This document shows, in pieces, positions 1-7,999 of a stretch of DNA of 16,065 nucleotides (position 1 is the first letter of the stretch; every line of letters begins with the position of its first letter). The DNA is from JAUYQE01 sp035289745. GTDB taxonomy: Archaea; Nanobdellota; Nanobdellia; Woesearchaeales; GW2011-AR9. The notes under the pieces were generated by a model, which saw nothing but the letters and a program-made list of their open reading frames with translations, did no database searches and was not told the origin of the DNA. Made by a program: the position numbers and the translations under genes. The stretch spans positions 1 through 16,065 of the forward strand of contig DATDWF010000092.1 in NCBI GenBank assembly GCA_035289745.1. The letters run 5' to 3'.

Positions 1-1298
1 AGCTGCTTTCCGGCCAGGGCAAAAGCCAGCTGATAGAGGGTAACGAGCTGTGCCGTGAATGCTTTTGTGGACGCCACACCAATTTCCGGGCCGGCTTTGG
101 TATAGAGCACGTCATGCACTTCGCGGGTGATGGTGCTATCAACGACATTAATGATGCCCAGCGTTCTGGCGCCTTTTTCTTTGGCCAAGCGCACGGCTGC
201 CAGCGTATCGGCTGTTTCCCCGCTCTGCGAAATGGCAATGGCTAAAGAGTTGTTTTCCAGCAGCGGGTTTCGATAGCGGAATTCGGATGCAATTTCGTTC
301 ATGACAGGAATTCCAGAAATTCTTTCAATGAGATATTTGCCCAGCAGCCCGGCATGGCTAGCGGTGCCGCAGGCGACGATCGTGATGTGCTTATAGCGCC
401 GTGCAGATTGGGTGGCGAACGTCGATGGTTCGGAAGCAAAAGAAAGGGGAACAAACGGAGCAAAAGCGCTGGGCGGCGTGCGCAGGCTTTCCGCAATCAC
501 TTCTGGCTGCTCAAAGATTTCCTTGAGCATGAAATGCTTGTAGCCTTGCTTCTGGGCCTGCTCGAGGTCCCATTTGATCTCTTTGACCTGCAGCGGGCGC
601 TTTTCACCATGAAACGAAAAGAGCTCTACGGCATCGTTCGTCACACGGGCCAGCTCGAAGTCATTCACGTAGATGACGCGCTTGGTGTGCTGGATGAGTG
701 CGGAAACATCGGAAGCCAGAAAGTTTTCCCGTTCTCCCAAGCCGATGACGAGGGGGCTGCCATTTCTGACGGCAATGATCTCCTGCGACGCCTGATGGAG
801 GACACAGAACGCATAGGCGCCTTGGAGTTGCTGGAGGGTTTGCAGGACGGCTTCTTTCAAATTCCCCTGCCCTGATCCTTTGGTTCGGTAGTGCTTGGCA
901 ATCAGATGGACAATGACTTCAGAATCGGTTTCCGAAGAGAATGATACGCCTTCTTTGCGCAGGCTTTCTTTGAGCTCCAGATAATTTTCAATAATGCCAT
1001 TATGCACCAGCGCAAACTCTTTTTTTTCGTCAAGGAACGGATGGGCATTTTCCTGGCAGGGCTTGCCATGGGTGCTCCAGCGGGTATGGGAAATGCCGAT
1101 GGTGCCGAGCATATCTGAGAAGCGCAAGGCAGCATTGACATCGCTGACTTTGCCGACGCCTTTGCGGACGTGCAGCATTTTCTCATGCACGGTAGCGATG
1201 CCTACGGAATCATAGCCGCGGTATTCCAGCTGCCTGATAGCATTGAGCAGCAGTGCTCCGGCGGGCTGTTCTCCGATATAGCCGGCGATGCCACACAT
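1..1298 (-). CDS. glmS: Glutamine--fructose-6-phosphate aminotransferase (isomerising), C-terminus off window
   Basis: Makes glucosamine-6-phosphate from fructose-6-phosphate and glutamine, the first step toward UDP-GlcNAc; cytosolic. Reading the minus strand from the ATG at 1298 gives 432 uninterrupted codons, so the gene is intact as far as it is visible. Residue 2 is the N-terminal Cys nucleophile (MCGIAGYIG), followed by HTRWSTHG at 71-78, then HNGIIENY and ETDSEV, which are glutaminase-domain motifs. The first sugar-isomerase (SIS) domain begins further on with ACGTASHA and SQSGETADT and ends with EIGVASTKAF. The family is normally about 600 residues, so the last ~170, including the second SIS domain, lie outside the window. 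The start is fixed by the need for Met-Cys. It is transcribed divergently from the next gene; TTTTTAAATA at 1316-1307 (minus) is a possible but rather close TATA box. Confidence 0.97.
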   Translation of the reverse strand, partial: MCGIAGYIGEQPAGALLLNAIRQLEYRGYDSVGIATVHEKMLHVRKGVGKVSDVNAALRFSDMLGTIGISHTRWSTHGKPCQENAHPFLDEKKEFALVHNGIIENYLELKESLRKEGVSFSSETDSEVIVHLIAKHYRTKGSGQGNLKEAVLQTLQQLQGAYAFCVLHQASQEIIAVRNGSPLVIGLGERENFLASDVSALIQHTKRVIYVNDFELARVTNDAVELFSFHGEKRPLQVKEIKWDLEQAQKQGYKHFMLKEIFEQPEVIAESLRTPPSAFAPFVPLSFASEPSTFATQSARRYKHITIVACGTASHAGLLGKYLIERISGIPVMNEIASEFRYRNPLLENNSLAIAISQSGETADTLAAVRLAKEKGARTLGIINVVDSTITREVHDVLYTKAGPEIGVASTKAFTAQLVTLYQLAFALAGKQ

Positions 1299-1437
1299 GG
1301 CTATTCTATTTAAAAACCATTTTAAGAAGCTTGTGAATCCTCAGACGGGGTGGGAGAATCAGAATGCGACGGAAGTTTTTTTTCTCACCCTAGGTTTCTC
1401 CCCCGCACGAGTTCACCAAAGTAGCAGATTTGCCCAT

Positions 1438-1471
1438 CCTATATACTCCCTTCTCAGAAAGTTTATATAGG
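1438..1471. repeat. Inverted repeat of TATA-like boxes
   Basis: CCTATATA (1438-1445) and its exact reverse complement TATATAGG (1464-1471) are separated by 18 bases. Each arm resembles an archaeal TATA box, so this could be a pair of divergent core promoters or a two-fold operator. The plus-facing arm extends to TTTATATA (1462-1469), predicting transcription starting near 1490 and a leader of about 185 nt for the next gene. Confidence 0.45.
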
Positions 1472-1665
1472 AAAACACCTTTTCTTTGAATTAAGAAAGA
1501 TGGTGATTCTGAACGGGGGGGCGGAAGATGCATCTTGGCTGCGGTAAGCCTTGTTCTACATTGTTTCTCCTCTCTCATCTGCTGATGTTCACGCCTTTTT
1601 TTAGGTTTTCTATTATAGAGTTCACAATACTTTTTTTCAAGCGGGATTTTCAGAACAAGAGCGTT

Positions 1666-1673
1666 GAGGTGAG
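1666..1673 (+). promoter_or_regulatory. Shine-Dalgarno site of the phosphoesterase gene
   Basis: GAGGTGAG matches the anti-Shine-Dalgarno end of archaeal 16S rRNA and lies 3 bases before the ATG at 1677, supporting that start, though the spacing is short. Confidence 0.6.
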
Positions 1674-1676
1674 CCG

Positions 1677-4600
1677 ATGGTACTCGTAGAAAATGTCAAC
1701 AAGTCTTTGCTGCAGATTTTTCGGGAGTTGACAGGCTATGAAGGGACTGCTACAACACGCCTCTATTTAGGCGAGCTGGCTTTTGGGACTCGGCTCTATG
1801 ATGAGCGGATTGCGGAAGGGCTGAATACCTATTTGCGGCAAAATGGCTATGAAGCGGAAATAGATTCTTTGGTGATCGGTGGGGGGCTGTTTCCGGAATT
1901 TCCGCCGCTGTATAGTGTTACCAATGCCGAGCGGATGCGCATGCTGGGGACGGACTCGAAGAAAGAAGGCACCCCGGCGACCGCACGCATTGAGCAGATT
2001 CTTGAGCACGTGTTAGGAGAGAAAGAAGCGGCCCGTTTTTCCGAATATCGGCAGAAGTGGCTGGAGCAGAAAATTAATACCTGGGATGATTGCAAGCAGT
2101 TTTCCCGCCATCAGCTCGAAACCCTTCTGGATGGTCTGGAGATAGGCCACATTGATTACTGCATGGGCGAGGAAGATAAATTCAATCAGCGCTATGAAGA
2201 AGAGCTGAAAGTCAATCGCCTGGCAAAAGAAGCCCGGAAATACCTGAAAGGGCGAAAAGAAACTTTAGAAGAAGAGGAAAAGAAAGAGGAGCAGTATGCC
2301 AAGCAGGCACGTTCCCTGGAAGAGCACAACAATCGCAGCCAGCAGGAGTATAAAGTATTGACTGCTCTTAATCCCCGGGTACGGTCCCATTTGAAATCAC
2401 AGAGTCCCAATATTGCCCAGTTTTTGCAGGGAATTCTTCAGGAAGAGGCGGATACATTATTGCAAAGCCTTGACACAAAAGGGCAGCGTGAAGAGCTGCT
2501 CCGCCGCTTGCGGGACGCACGTGATGAGGTTTCTTTTACCCGGCTTTATGACGATAAGAGACAGGCAGCCGATCGTTCCAGTGAAGAATTAAAGGCCCTC
2601 CGAAAAGAAGCCGCGAAGCTTAAGAAACACATCACTTCGTTAGAAGAAGATGTTGATTCTCTGGAACGCCAGATCGAGCAGGGGGATGCCATTACCATAT
2701 TTACGAAACGGTCTCACATCAGCCCCATCGAAGCCGAGTGGATTTACAAAGATGTCAAAGACAAATACACAGAGGATATCCTTGGTGCTTTTCCGGCAGC
2801 GCTGCGGGAAAAAATAACCACGCACATCAGCGGCTCGGCAAAAGTGCAGAGCTTGGCCTTTGGCGATGGCAAAGACGATGTGATGGAAGAAGCTGAAGTG
2901 GTGCAGTATGGTGATATTCTTGTTATTCACAATACCCGCTTCCGGAGCACGGCTACGACGCTGTACGGCCTGAGCGATGCCCAGAGAGAAATCCTCTGGC
3001 GGAAAGTGCTGGAAAAAGTGACGTATGAAACAGAGCATTTAGTGCCCAAGACCATCGTTGCGGTTCATGGGTCCGGCGGCTTCGCCGTTACCCGGATGAA
3101 TAGTGCTCCTGAGTTTAAGTTGCTGGATGGCTCGTACCGCCAGGATCCGGAAGTAACTACGGTGATGACCTTGCCGGTTTTCCAATCGACGGATAATCTG
3201 GTGCGCTTCTACGATAAGCATATGAACAAAACGTGGGGAACAAAGCGCTTTGCCCAGCACGTGCATGGCGCAGGCGCAGTCTTGCAGACGGTCTTGGAAG
3301 ATGGTTCAGAGCTATATGAATTCATCGACACGGCTTCTTTGCTGCGTATTGCGGACCAGAAACGGGAAGTGGCGAAAGCAGAGAAAGGCAGCGCTGCGTA
3401 TACTGCTGCAGAAGAACAGCTCCGGCTGCTGTGCTCGAAAACCCTGAAGCTCCGTGCCACCCTAGGTGATGCCCATTTTGGTGCGGCGAATTTTCCGGGG
3501 ACGCCGACGAACTATGAACGAACGGCAAGAACGCTGAATTACCTGGAAGAACGCTATGCCGGCAAGCTTGATGACATTATCCTTACTGAACTGCCCGATG
3601 GCGTTCTGCCACACACGGGAACGGACCGAAAGTTCTTTGGCAAGCCTTTGCCGCAGCTCCGGAGAGAGGCAGCTGAATATTTGCGGGCTCAGAACCTAAA
3701 AGCGGCAGTTCCACCGGAGGAGCTGGCAAAGATTATTGACCATATTGTTGGCGAATTTTCTGCTGCGCTGGCGCAGAATGCCGTGCCCAACTTGGAGCGG
3801 CAGTATGAGATCATCCGCCCGTATATTGAAGAACTCGTCGCAAAGATTGCGCCGCAGCGGGCCATCTTGATCTCCGGAAATCATCCTCGTTCCCAGGAAG
3901 GAGCGGATGAATCCAGCCGCCTGGCAGATATTGTCCGTGCTGCCGATAGGGAACGGAAAGTTACGCTCCTGCTTTCCGATGGCATCGGCCATAAGTTTGG
4001 CGGACAAGGCGGCATTGCCGATGAAGAAGTTATTTTTGCCGGCGAAAAGCGCCGGACGGGAAAAAGCCTGGGCTTCTATCATGAGCCGCAAGGAGGAAAG
4101 AATGCCATGCCGCGGACCTTGGACCAGCTGCTGGCGAAAGGCGTCGGCTTCGACGAATATTTCGCGGGGCACATCCACCAAGGCTATGCTGCCTATGCCA
4201 ATGGTACGGCGATAACCATCAATCCACCGCTGCAGGGGCCGAACGATTATTCGGAGCATTTACTCGTAAAGCCGTCGCTATATGGACCCATTGTGAAGCT
4301 TTCCAACGTTGCTCCGGAAGGGCATCCGGCTAATGATATTATCTGGCATGCCTGGCACTTTATCAACGATAATACTTTAGAGCGGCCGGATTTCCGCTAT
4401 GATCGGCTGGAGCAGGTGCTGCAAACGCTTGGTGCGGATGGGCGGCAGGGCAAATTGCTGGAACAATGGAAGACGCTTGACAAAGCCGGGCAGAGTGCCA
4501 GACTTGAAGAGATGCTGAAAGGAGCGGGAGGCAATGTTACTCGAGCTGCCCAGCAGCAGGGCATCGGAAAAAACTTTCTCTATGAGCGGATGGCTGAGCT

Positions 4601-4847
4601 GGGGATTGATCCAAAGAGTTTCCGTTCGCAGACTAGTCCTCTCGAACGTGGGGAAATCGAAGAGGCACTGCAAAAGACCAAGGGAAACGTTACACAAGCG
4701 GCAGCTTTACTTAATGTTAAACGGACCAAGCTCTACCGGTCGCTGAAACGGCTGGGGATGGCTGTGGGGGAAGGACAGAAAGAGGCAGCTGCAGCCCCAG
4801 AGGAAGCGATAAAAGAAGAAGCTTCTGGGAAGGAAGGTTCGCCGTAG
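1677..4847 (+). CDS. Tandem metallophosphoesterase-like protein with coiled-coil insert and two C-terminal Fis-type HTH units
   Basis: 1056 residues. Residues 590-860 carry calcineurin-like phosphoesterase motifs in order: GDAHFG (D598, H600), ISGNHPR (G734-N735-H736) and GHIHQG (H832, H834). The usual GD motif is not clear (DIILTELPDGV around 633-643). The first half echoes the same order in degenerate form: LGELAFG (31-37), IGGGLFPE (67-74), VAVHGSGG (461-468) and HVHGAG (528-533), so it looks like a decayed first copy. Between its second and third motifs is a Glu/Lys-rich region, about 165-340, that should form long coiled coil. The C terminus has two Fis-like units, 941-977 and 992-1028, each with the GNVTxAA...LY pattern, then an acidic/Ala tail. 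I infer a DNA-binding, possibly nucleic-acid-processing or regulatory phosphoesterase. The family is not one I can name, and the tandem reading is by eye. No homologous neighbour fixes its role; the kinase cassette follows 104 bases downstream. Confidence 0.75.
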   Translation: MVLVENVNKSLLQIFRELTGYEGTATTRLYLGELAFGTRLYDERIAEGLNTYLRQNGYEAEIDSLVIGGGLFPEFPPLYSVTNAERMRMLGTDSKKEGTPATARIEQILEHVLGEKEAARFSEYRQKWLEQKINTWDDCKQFSRHQLETLLDGLEIGHIDYCMGEEDKFNQRYEEELKVNRLAKEARKYLKGRKETLEEEEKKEEQYAKQARSLEEHNNRSQQEYKVLTALNPRVRSHLKSQSPNIAQFLQGILQEEADTLLQSLDTKGQREELLRRLRDARDEVSFTRLYDDKRQAADRSSEELKALRKEAAKLKKHITSLEEDVDSLERQIEQGDAITIFTKRSHISPIEAEWIYKDVKDKYTEDILGAFPAALREKITTHISGSAKVQSLAFGDGKDDVMEEAEVVQYGDILVIHNTRFRSTATTLYGLSDAQREILWRKVLEKVTYETEHLVPKTIVAVHGSGGFAVTRMNSAPEFKLLDGSYRQDPEVTTVMTLPVFQSTDNLVRFYDKHMNKTWGTKRFAQHVHGAGAVLQTVLEDGSELYEFIDTASLLRIADQKREVAKAEKGSAAYTAAEEQLRLLCSKTLKLRATLGDAHFGAANFPGTPTNYERTARTLNYLEERYAGKLDDIILTELPDGVLPHTGTDRKFFGKPLPQLRREAAEYLRAQNLKAAVPPEELAKIIDHIVGEFSAALAQNAVPNLERQYEIIRPYIEELVAKIAPQRAILISGNHPRSQEGADESSRLADIVRAADRERKVTLLLSDGIGHKFGGQGGIADEEVIFAGEKRRTGKSLGFYHEPQGGKNAMPRTLDQLLAKGVGFDEYFAGHIHQGYAAYANGTAITINPPLQGPNDYSEHLLVKPSLYGPIVKLSNVAPEGHPANDIIWHAWHFINDNTLERPDFRYDRLEQVLQTLGADGRQGKLLEQWKTLDKAGQSARLEEMLKGAGGNVTRAAQQQGIGKNFLYERMAELGIDPKSFRSQTSPLERGEIEEALQKTKGNVTQAAALLNVKRTKLYRSLKRLGMAVGEGQKEAAAAPEEAIKEEASGKEGSP

Positions 4848-4860
4848 TATCATTTTTCTT

Positions 4861-4874
4861 CAAAGAATTCTTTG
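4861..4874. repeat. Perfect 14-bp palindrome upstream of the kinase cassette
   Basis: CAAAGAATTCTTTG is its own reverse complement and sits in the 104-base gap between the phosphoesterase stop (4847) and the kinase start (4952), just after a T-rich stretch. It could be an operator or a weak termination element; a short palindrome in AT-rich DNA can also occur by chance. Confidence 0.35.
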
Positions 4875-4917
4875 CTGGTGGAGATTATCTTGAAAGGTGA
4901 ATTGCTGTTTAATTAAT

Positions 4918-4940
4918 CTTAAAAATAAGTTCTTTATATA
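4918..4940 (+). promoter_or_regulatory. Putative TATA region of the kinase cassette
   Basis: CTTAAAAATAAG (4918-4929) and TTTATATA (4933-4940) lie just before the ATG at 4952, with no Shine-Dalgarno motif between. The upstream box is at the spacing expected for a leaderless message starting at or near the ATG. The better TATA match at 4933-4940 is only 11 bases from the ATG, which would place its start slightly inside the gene. Confidence 0.5.
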
Positions 4941-4951
4941 TCTCCATTATT

Positions 4952-6043
4952 ATGGTGAAAAAAGCTGCTGATTTCTCTAGCCGGCACGTTTCTTATTACG
5001 ATCTCTTGGAAGTGAGCCCTCGGGCACGGCCTGAAGTGATTGAGGCGGCATATAAAGCGTTAATAAAACAGTATCATCCCGATAAAAGTGATGGTGATGA
5101 ACGGCGTGCCAAAGCCCTGAATGAAGCTCGCGATGTTTTACTAGATCCGAAAGAGAGGGCCCGATACGACCAAGAGCAAGTAAGAGGAAAATCTCCTCGG
5201 GACCACTTTTCCGGTGGCCATTCTGAAGATTATAGTAATCTGGTGGGAAAAATGGTGGGCAGTTTTCAGGCGTTAGAGTTGATTGCAGAGGGCGGATTCG
5301 GAAAAACCTATCGGGGGGAACATAGTAAAGATCATTTCCCGGTTTGTATAAAGCGCGGGGATAATATTTCACCACAAGATCAGGAAATTCTTCTTCAAGA
5401 AGCAGATGCCATTTGGGAATTGCGTCATTATGGCATCCCTGCGATGAGGGACGTTGTTCATCTTGATGATGGGAGCGTCGCATTGGTGATGAGTTACGTC
5501 CCCGGGCCGACGCTCGAGCAAATTGTCGAAAAACATGGCGGTTTAGACCCGGAGCATGTTGCCTGGATTGCTGAACGCACGTTGAATGTTTTATGGTACC
5601 TTCATCTCCACGGGGTTGTCCATGGCGACGTGAAGCCGCAAAATATTATCATTCAGCCGAAGGATCATCAAGTCGTCTTGGTTGATTATGGGCTTTCTCT
5701 CATCAGGCCTTCAACGACCACGAACAATAAAGGGTATACCCCTTATTTTGCGCCTCCCGAGCAAGAAAAAGGCACGGGCACGTTGCTTCCGGAATCCGAC
5801 TTTTATAGCTTGGGCATGGTGATGATTTATGCGCTTGGCGGCGATGTCGAAAGCCGAAGAGTTCCCTCAGCAGTTCCCGATCCGCTTTGCAATTTTATTC
5901 AACGCTGCATTGTCTATAATGTGCTCTCCCGGCCGAATTGGCAAAAAGAAAATCTGCTGGAGACCATGCAACAGTTGCGGGTGCAGGTTTTCGGGAGAAA
6001 GCACTCAAATATGAAGCCCTTACCGGGCGTAGACGGAGGTTGA
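4952..6043 (+). CDS. J-domain / Ser-Thr protein kinase fusion
   Basis: 363 residues. Residues 13-74 are a DnaJ-type J domain with YHPDK at 41-45, the HPD tripeptide that stimulates Hsp70 ATPase. After a short linker, residues 103-340 form a Hanks-type kinase: glycine loop IAEGGFGKTY (111-120), ATP lysine in VCIK (K134), helix-C Glu in LLQEAD (E150), catalytic loop VHGDVKPQN (223-231, D226), DYG replacing DFG (245-247), PPE (268-270) and ESDFYSLG (281-288). All core catalytic residues appear present, so an active kinase is expected; HGD instead of HRD is common in divergent families. No transmembrane segment or sensor domain is seen, so it should be cytosolic. It is followed after 4 bases by the vWA gene. 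The joined J domain suggests that chaperone (DnaK) recruitment or unfolded protein couples to phosphorylation; that is inference. GTG at 4955 is a possible alternative start. Confidence 0.9.
   Translation: MVKKAADFSSRHVSYYDLLEVSPRARPEVIEAAYKALIKQYHPDKSDGDERRAKALNEARDVLLDPKERARYDQEQVRGKSPRDHFSGGHSEDYSNLVGKMVGSFQALELIAEGGFGKTYRGEHSKDHFPVCIKRGDNISPQDQEILLQEADAIWELRHYGIPAMRDVVHLDDGSVALVMSYVPGPTLEQIVEKHGGLDPEHVAWIAERTLNVLWYLHLHGVVHGDVKPQNIIIQPKDHQVVLVDYGLSLIRPSTTTNNKGYTPYFAPPEQEKGTGTLLPESDFYSLGMVMIYALGGDVESRRVPSAVPDPLCNFIQRCIVYNVLSRPNWQKENLLETMQQLRVQVFGRKHSNMKPLPGVDGG
6035..6043 (+). promoter_or_regulatory. Shine-Dalgarno site of the vWA gene
   Basis: GGAGGTTGA overlaps the kinase stop codon and lies 4 bases before the ATG at 6048, indicating that the vWA protein is translated from the kinase transcript. 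Confidence 0.65.
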
Positions 6044-6047
6044 GACT

Positions 6048-6995
6048 ATGTCAGAAGCAGGAGACTATGATCCGGGGCCGTGGCGTGGCTATGATTTTAA
6101 GAGCGCTCGGAAAGCGTACGATGTCCATGTGGGAAGAAGTTACAATGATGCCGTTTCGAGGGGCCAAACGAAAAAAGACCTTCTTGAACCGTCTTTAGCA
6201 ACAGAAAGCACCGCTCCTTTGGTGGTGGCTTGTGATGTGACGGGATCCATGGGTGAATGGTCAGCTGTTATCTTCTCAAAGCTTCCCTATCTTGATCTCG
6301 AAGGGAAAGAGTATCTCGGGGATGATATGGAGATCAGTTTTGCAGCGGTAGGCGATGCCTACTCGGACAACTATCCGCTTCAGGTAAGAAAGTTTTCTTC
6401 AGGAACTGACCTTGAAAAGCGGCTCAAAGAGTTGGTCATTGAAGGCAATGGTGGCGGGCAGACGCAGGAAAGTTACGATCTTGCGGCGCTCTATTACTCG
6501 AGAAATGTACAGATGCCGAAAGCCATAAAGCCCATCTTTGTCTTTATTGGAGACGAAGGGCTGTATGATTTTGTCTCTCCTGACCAGGCGAGAGATGTCG
6601 TGGGTGTTTCTCTAGAAGGGCGGGTCTCTTCTCACGATGTTGTTGAAGAGCTCAAGCGAAAATATGCCGTCTATTTGGTGAGAAAGCCCTATCAAGACAC
6701 GGGTTCTGACACCCCGAGTGCCGTCGATCAAAGAATTCAGGCGCAGTGGGAGTCTTACTTGGGTGCGGATCATGTCGCCATGCTTCCCCAAGCCGGCCGC
6801 GTCGTTGATGTGATCTTTGGGATCCTTGCTAAAGAAACGTCGCGAATAGATTACTTTAGAACAGAGTTAACCGGGCGGCAAACGCCGGAGCAGGTAAAAC
6901 AAGTGCTGAAGACGTTGCACACCATCCATGAGCTTCCCCCCCCAAAATCAATGAAAAAGCTGGGAGGCGGCAAATCGGTGTTGCGGCGGCCATGA
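6048..6995 (+). CDS. von Willebrand factor A domain protein
   Basis: 315 residues. A strand rich in hydrophobic residues, APLVVACDVTGSMG, gives the MIDAS motif DxTxS (D63, T65, S67), followed by GGGQTQESYD (T139 as the likely third MIDAS residue) and FVFIGDEG (D169), the expected order for a metal-binding vWA fold over about residues 55-260. The C-terminal tail (290-315) is Pro/Lys/Gly-rich. There is no signal peptide or membrane segment, so it is probably a cytosolic protein-interaction adaptor. It is coupled to the kinase upstream (shared Shine-Dalgarno/stop) and overlaps the next gene by ATGA. Cytosolic vWA proteins paired with Hanks kinases are known in bacterial TerY-type triads; no PP2C phosphatase is seen here. 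The partner or substrate cannot be read from sequence. Confidence 0.85.
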   Translation: MSEAGDYDPGPWRGYDFKSARKAYDVHVGRSYNDAVSRGQTKKDLLEPSLATESTAPLVVACDVTGSMGEWSAVIFSKLPYLDLEGKEYLGDDMEISFAAVGDAYSDNYPLQVRKFSSGTDLEKRLKELVIEGNGGGQTQESYDLAALYYSRNVQMPKAIKPIFVFIGDEGLYDFVSPDQARDVVGVSLEGRVSSHDVVEELKRKYAVYLVRKPYQDTGSDTPSAVDQRIQAQWESYLGADHVAMLPQAGRVVDVIFGILAKETSRIDYFRTELTGRQTPEQVKQVLKTLHTIHELPPPKSMKKLGGGKSVLRRP

Positions 6996-7966
6996 TTGAG
7001 GATCTCGAGCTCTCGGTAACGTTATGGCCATCTTTTCCTCACTTTCAGCGCTTCGCGCGGGACGGCAGGCTTAGCGCTATCCGTCTTAATAGTGCGATGG
7101 TGAAAGGGGGAGCTCTTGTCGAAGAGTTAGAAAAGGCCAAAGCGATTCCGGACTCGGTTCCTTTGTACTTTGACATAAAAGGACGACAACTTCGCGTCAA
7201 AGAAGTGATTCCAAATGCACAGAATTTGGAGCTTATCCTGAACCATCCGATTTCGGTGGAAACTCCTGTTGTGGTCCTTTTCAAAGAAGCGAAAGATCCT
7301 GCATTGTTAGAAACGGTTGCTGATGGAACGCACCTGACGTTTCGGGGCGGCCCTCACTACGCGGTTTATGAAGGAGAATCCCTTCATATTCGCCATCCTT
7401 CCTTTCAGGTTCTGGGGTCTCTATTTACCGAGCAGGAAAAAGAGAAAATAGCACGAGCCAAAGAGTATGGACTTACGCATTTTTTTCTGTCTTATGTGGA
7501 GTCACAACGGGATATTGATGAATTTCGCGAGTATGTGGGGGATGGTGAGATTGTAGCAAAGATTGAAAATCAGAGGGGATTAGAGTATGTGGCACAGGAA
7601 TTTACGCCGAAAGAAAATCTGTCGCTCATGGCGGCGCGGGGTGACTTATATGTTGAAATTGATAAGCCGCATCAAATCCCTCGTGCTTTACGATTGATCA
7701 TAGAGAAAGACCCCACGGCGTGGGTAGGTTCTCGGTTATTATTATCTTTAGTTGAAAATTCAGTGCCTGACTGCGCCGATATTTTGGAGCTCTCCTGGTT
7801 GTACGATATTGGCTATAAAAAAATGATGCTCTGCGATGGGCTGTGTTTGAAAGAAGAGCCTCTGGCTCGGGCCGTCAATGTTTTTGATGCTTTTCGCCGT
7901 GATTATGAGACCCCCGAAGAGAAGCCCACACGAAAATTCTCTCTCCTCAACTTTCTCCGGATATAA
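6992..7966 (+). CDS. Pyruvate-kinase-like TIM-barrel protein
   Basis: 324 residues. Several pyruvate kinase signatures occur in order: YFDIKGRQLRVKEV (59-72, compare LDTKGPEIR), ADGTHLTFRGG (110-120), LFTEQEKEKIARAKEYGLTH (144-163, compare LSEKDKxDI), AKIENQRGLEYV (189-200), MAARGDLYVEI (213-223) and a VPDCADI...GYKKMMLCDG segment near 258-283 that matches the PTRAEVSDVA...GADAVMLS region. The Lys and Glu of KIEN (K190, E192) and the Asp of ARGDL (D218) that hold the phosphate and metal in pyruvate kinase are kept. The N-terminal catalytic Arg region is weak and the C-terminal regulatory domain (usual total about 470) is missing. It may bind phosphoenolpyruvate or a similar enolate and is probably not the housekeeping pyruvate kinase. 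The start overlaps the vWA stop (ATGA), so translation is coupled. Confidence 0.75.
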   Translation: MIEDLELSVTLWPSFPHFQRFARDGRLSAIRLNSAMVKGGALVEELEKAKAIPDSVPLYFDIKGRQLRVKEVIPNAQNLELILNHPISVETPVVVLFKEAKDPALLETVADGTHLTFRGGPHYAVYEGESLHIRHPSFQVLGSLFTEQEKEKIARAKEYGLTHFFLSYVESQRDIDEFREYVGDGEIVAKIENQRGLEYVAQEFTPKENLSLMAARGDLYVEIDKPHQIPRALRLIIEKDPTAWVGSRLLLSLVENSVPDCADILELSWLYDIGYKKMMLCDGLCLKEEPLARAVNVFDAFRRDYETPEEKPTRKFSLLNFLRI

Positions 7967-7975
7967 TTTTATAAG
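7961..7975 (+). promoter_or_regulatory. Possible TATA box for the small gene at 8000
   Basis: ATATAATTTTATAAG overlaps the preceding stop codon and is centred about 30 bases before the ATG at 8000. With no Shine-Dalgarno motif present, a leaderless transcript for the small gene is plausible. Confidence 0.4.
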
Positions 7976-7999
7976 CACGTACTCTTTCTCCCGCCTTTT

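Larger units (their letters stand above)
1299..1676. promoter_or_regulatory. Gene-free divergent promoter region between glmS and the phosphoesterase gene
   Basis: This 378-bp stretch holds no convincing gene; short ORFs in it lack family-like sequence. It contains an inverted repeat of TATA-like boxes, CCTATATA at 1438-1445 and TATATAGG at 1464-1471, so one box can point each way: TTTATATA at 1462-1469 for the plus strand and the 1438-1445 arm for glmS. There is also a perfect 12-bp palindrome AAGATGCATCTT at 1525-1536 and an AT-rich TATTATAG at 1611-1618 nearer the plus-strand start. Which box is used cannot be told from sequence. Confidence 0.55.

Noticed and set aside
299..1215. Short ORFs on both strands over the left end, which could suggest a broken glmS
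   Set aside because: The true minus-strand glmS frame is open from 1298 to the window edge with all motifs; the short ORFs are other frames of it.
1288..1578. Two small ORFs (60 and 62 codons) in the glmS upstream region
   Set aside because: No family-like sequence, no good ribosome site, one overlaps glmS, and they cover promoter-like AT-rich sequence.
3696..4259. 187-codon minus-strand ORF inside the phosphoesterase gene
   Set aside because: It is antisense to a segment with clear GNH and GHxH motifs in the plus frame; no domain visible in the antisense translation.
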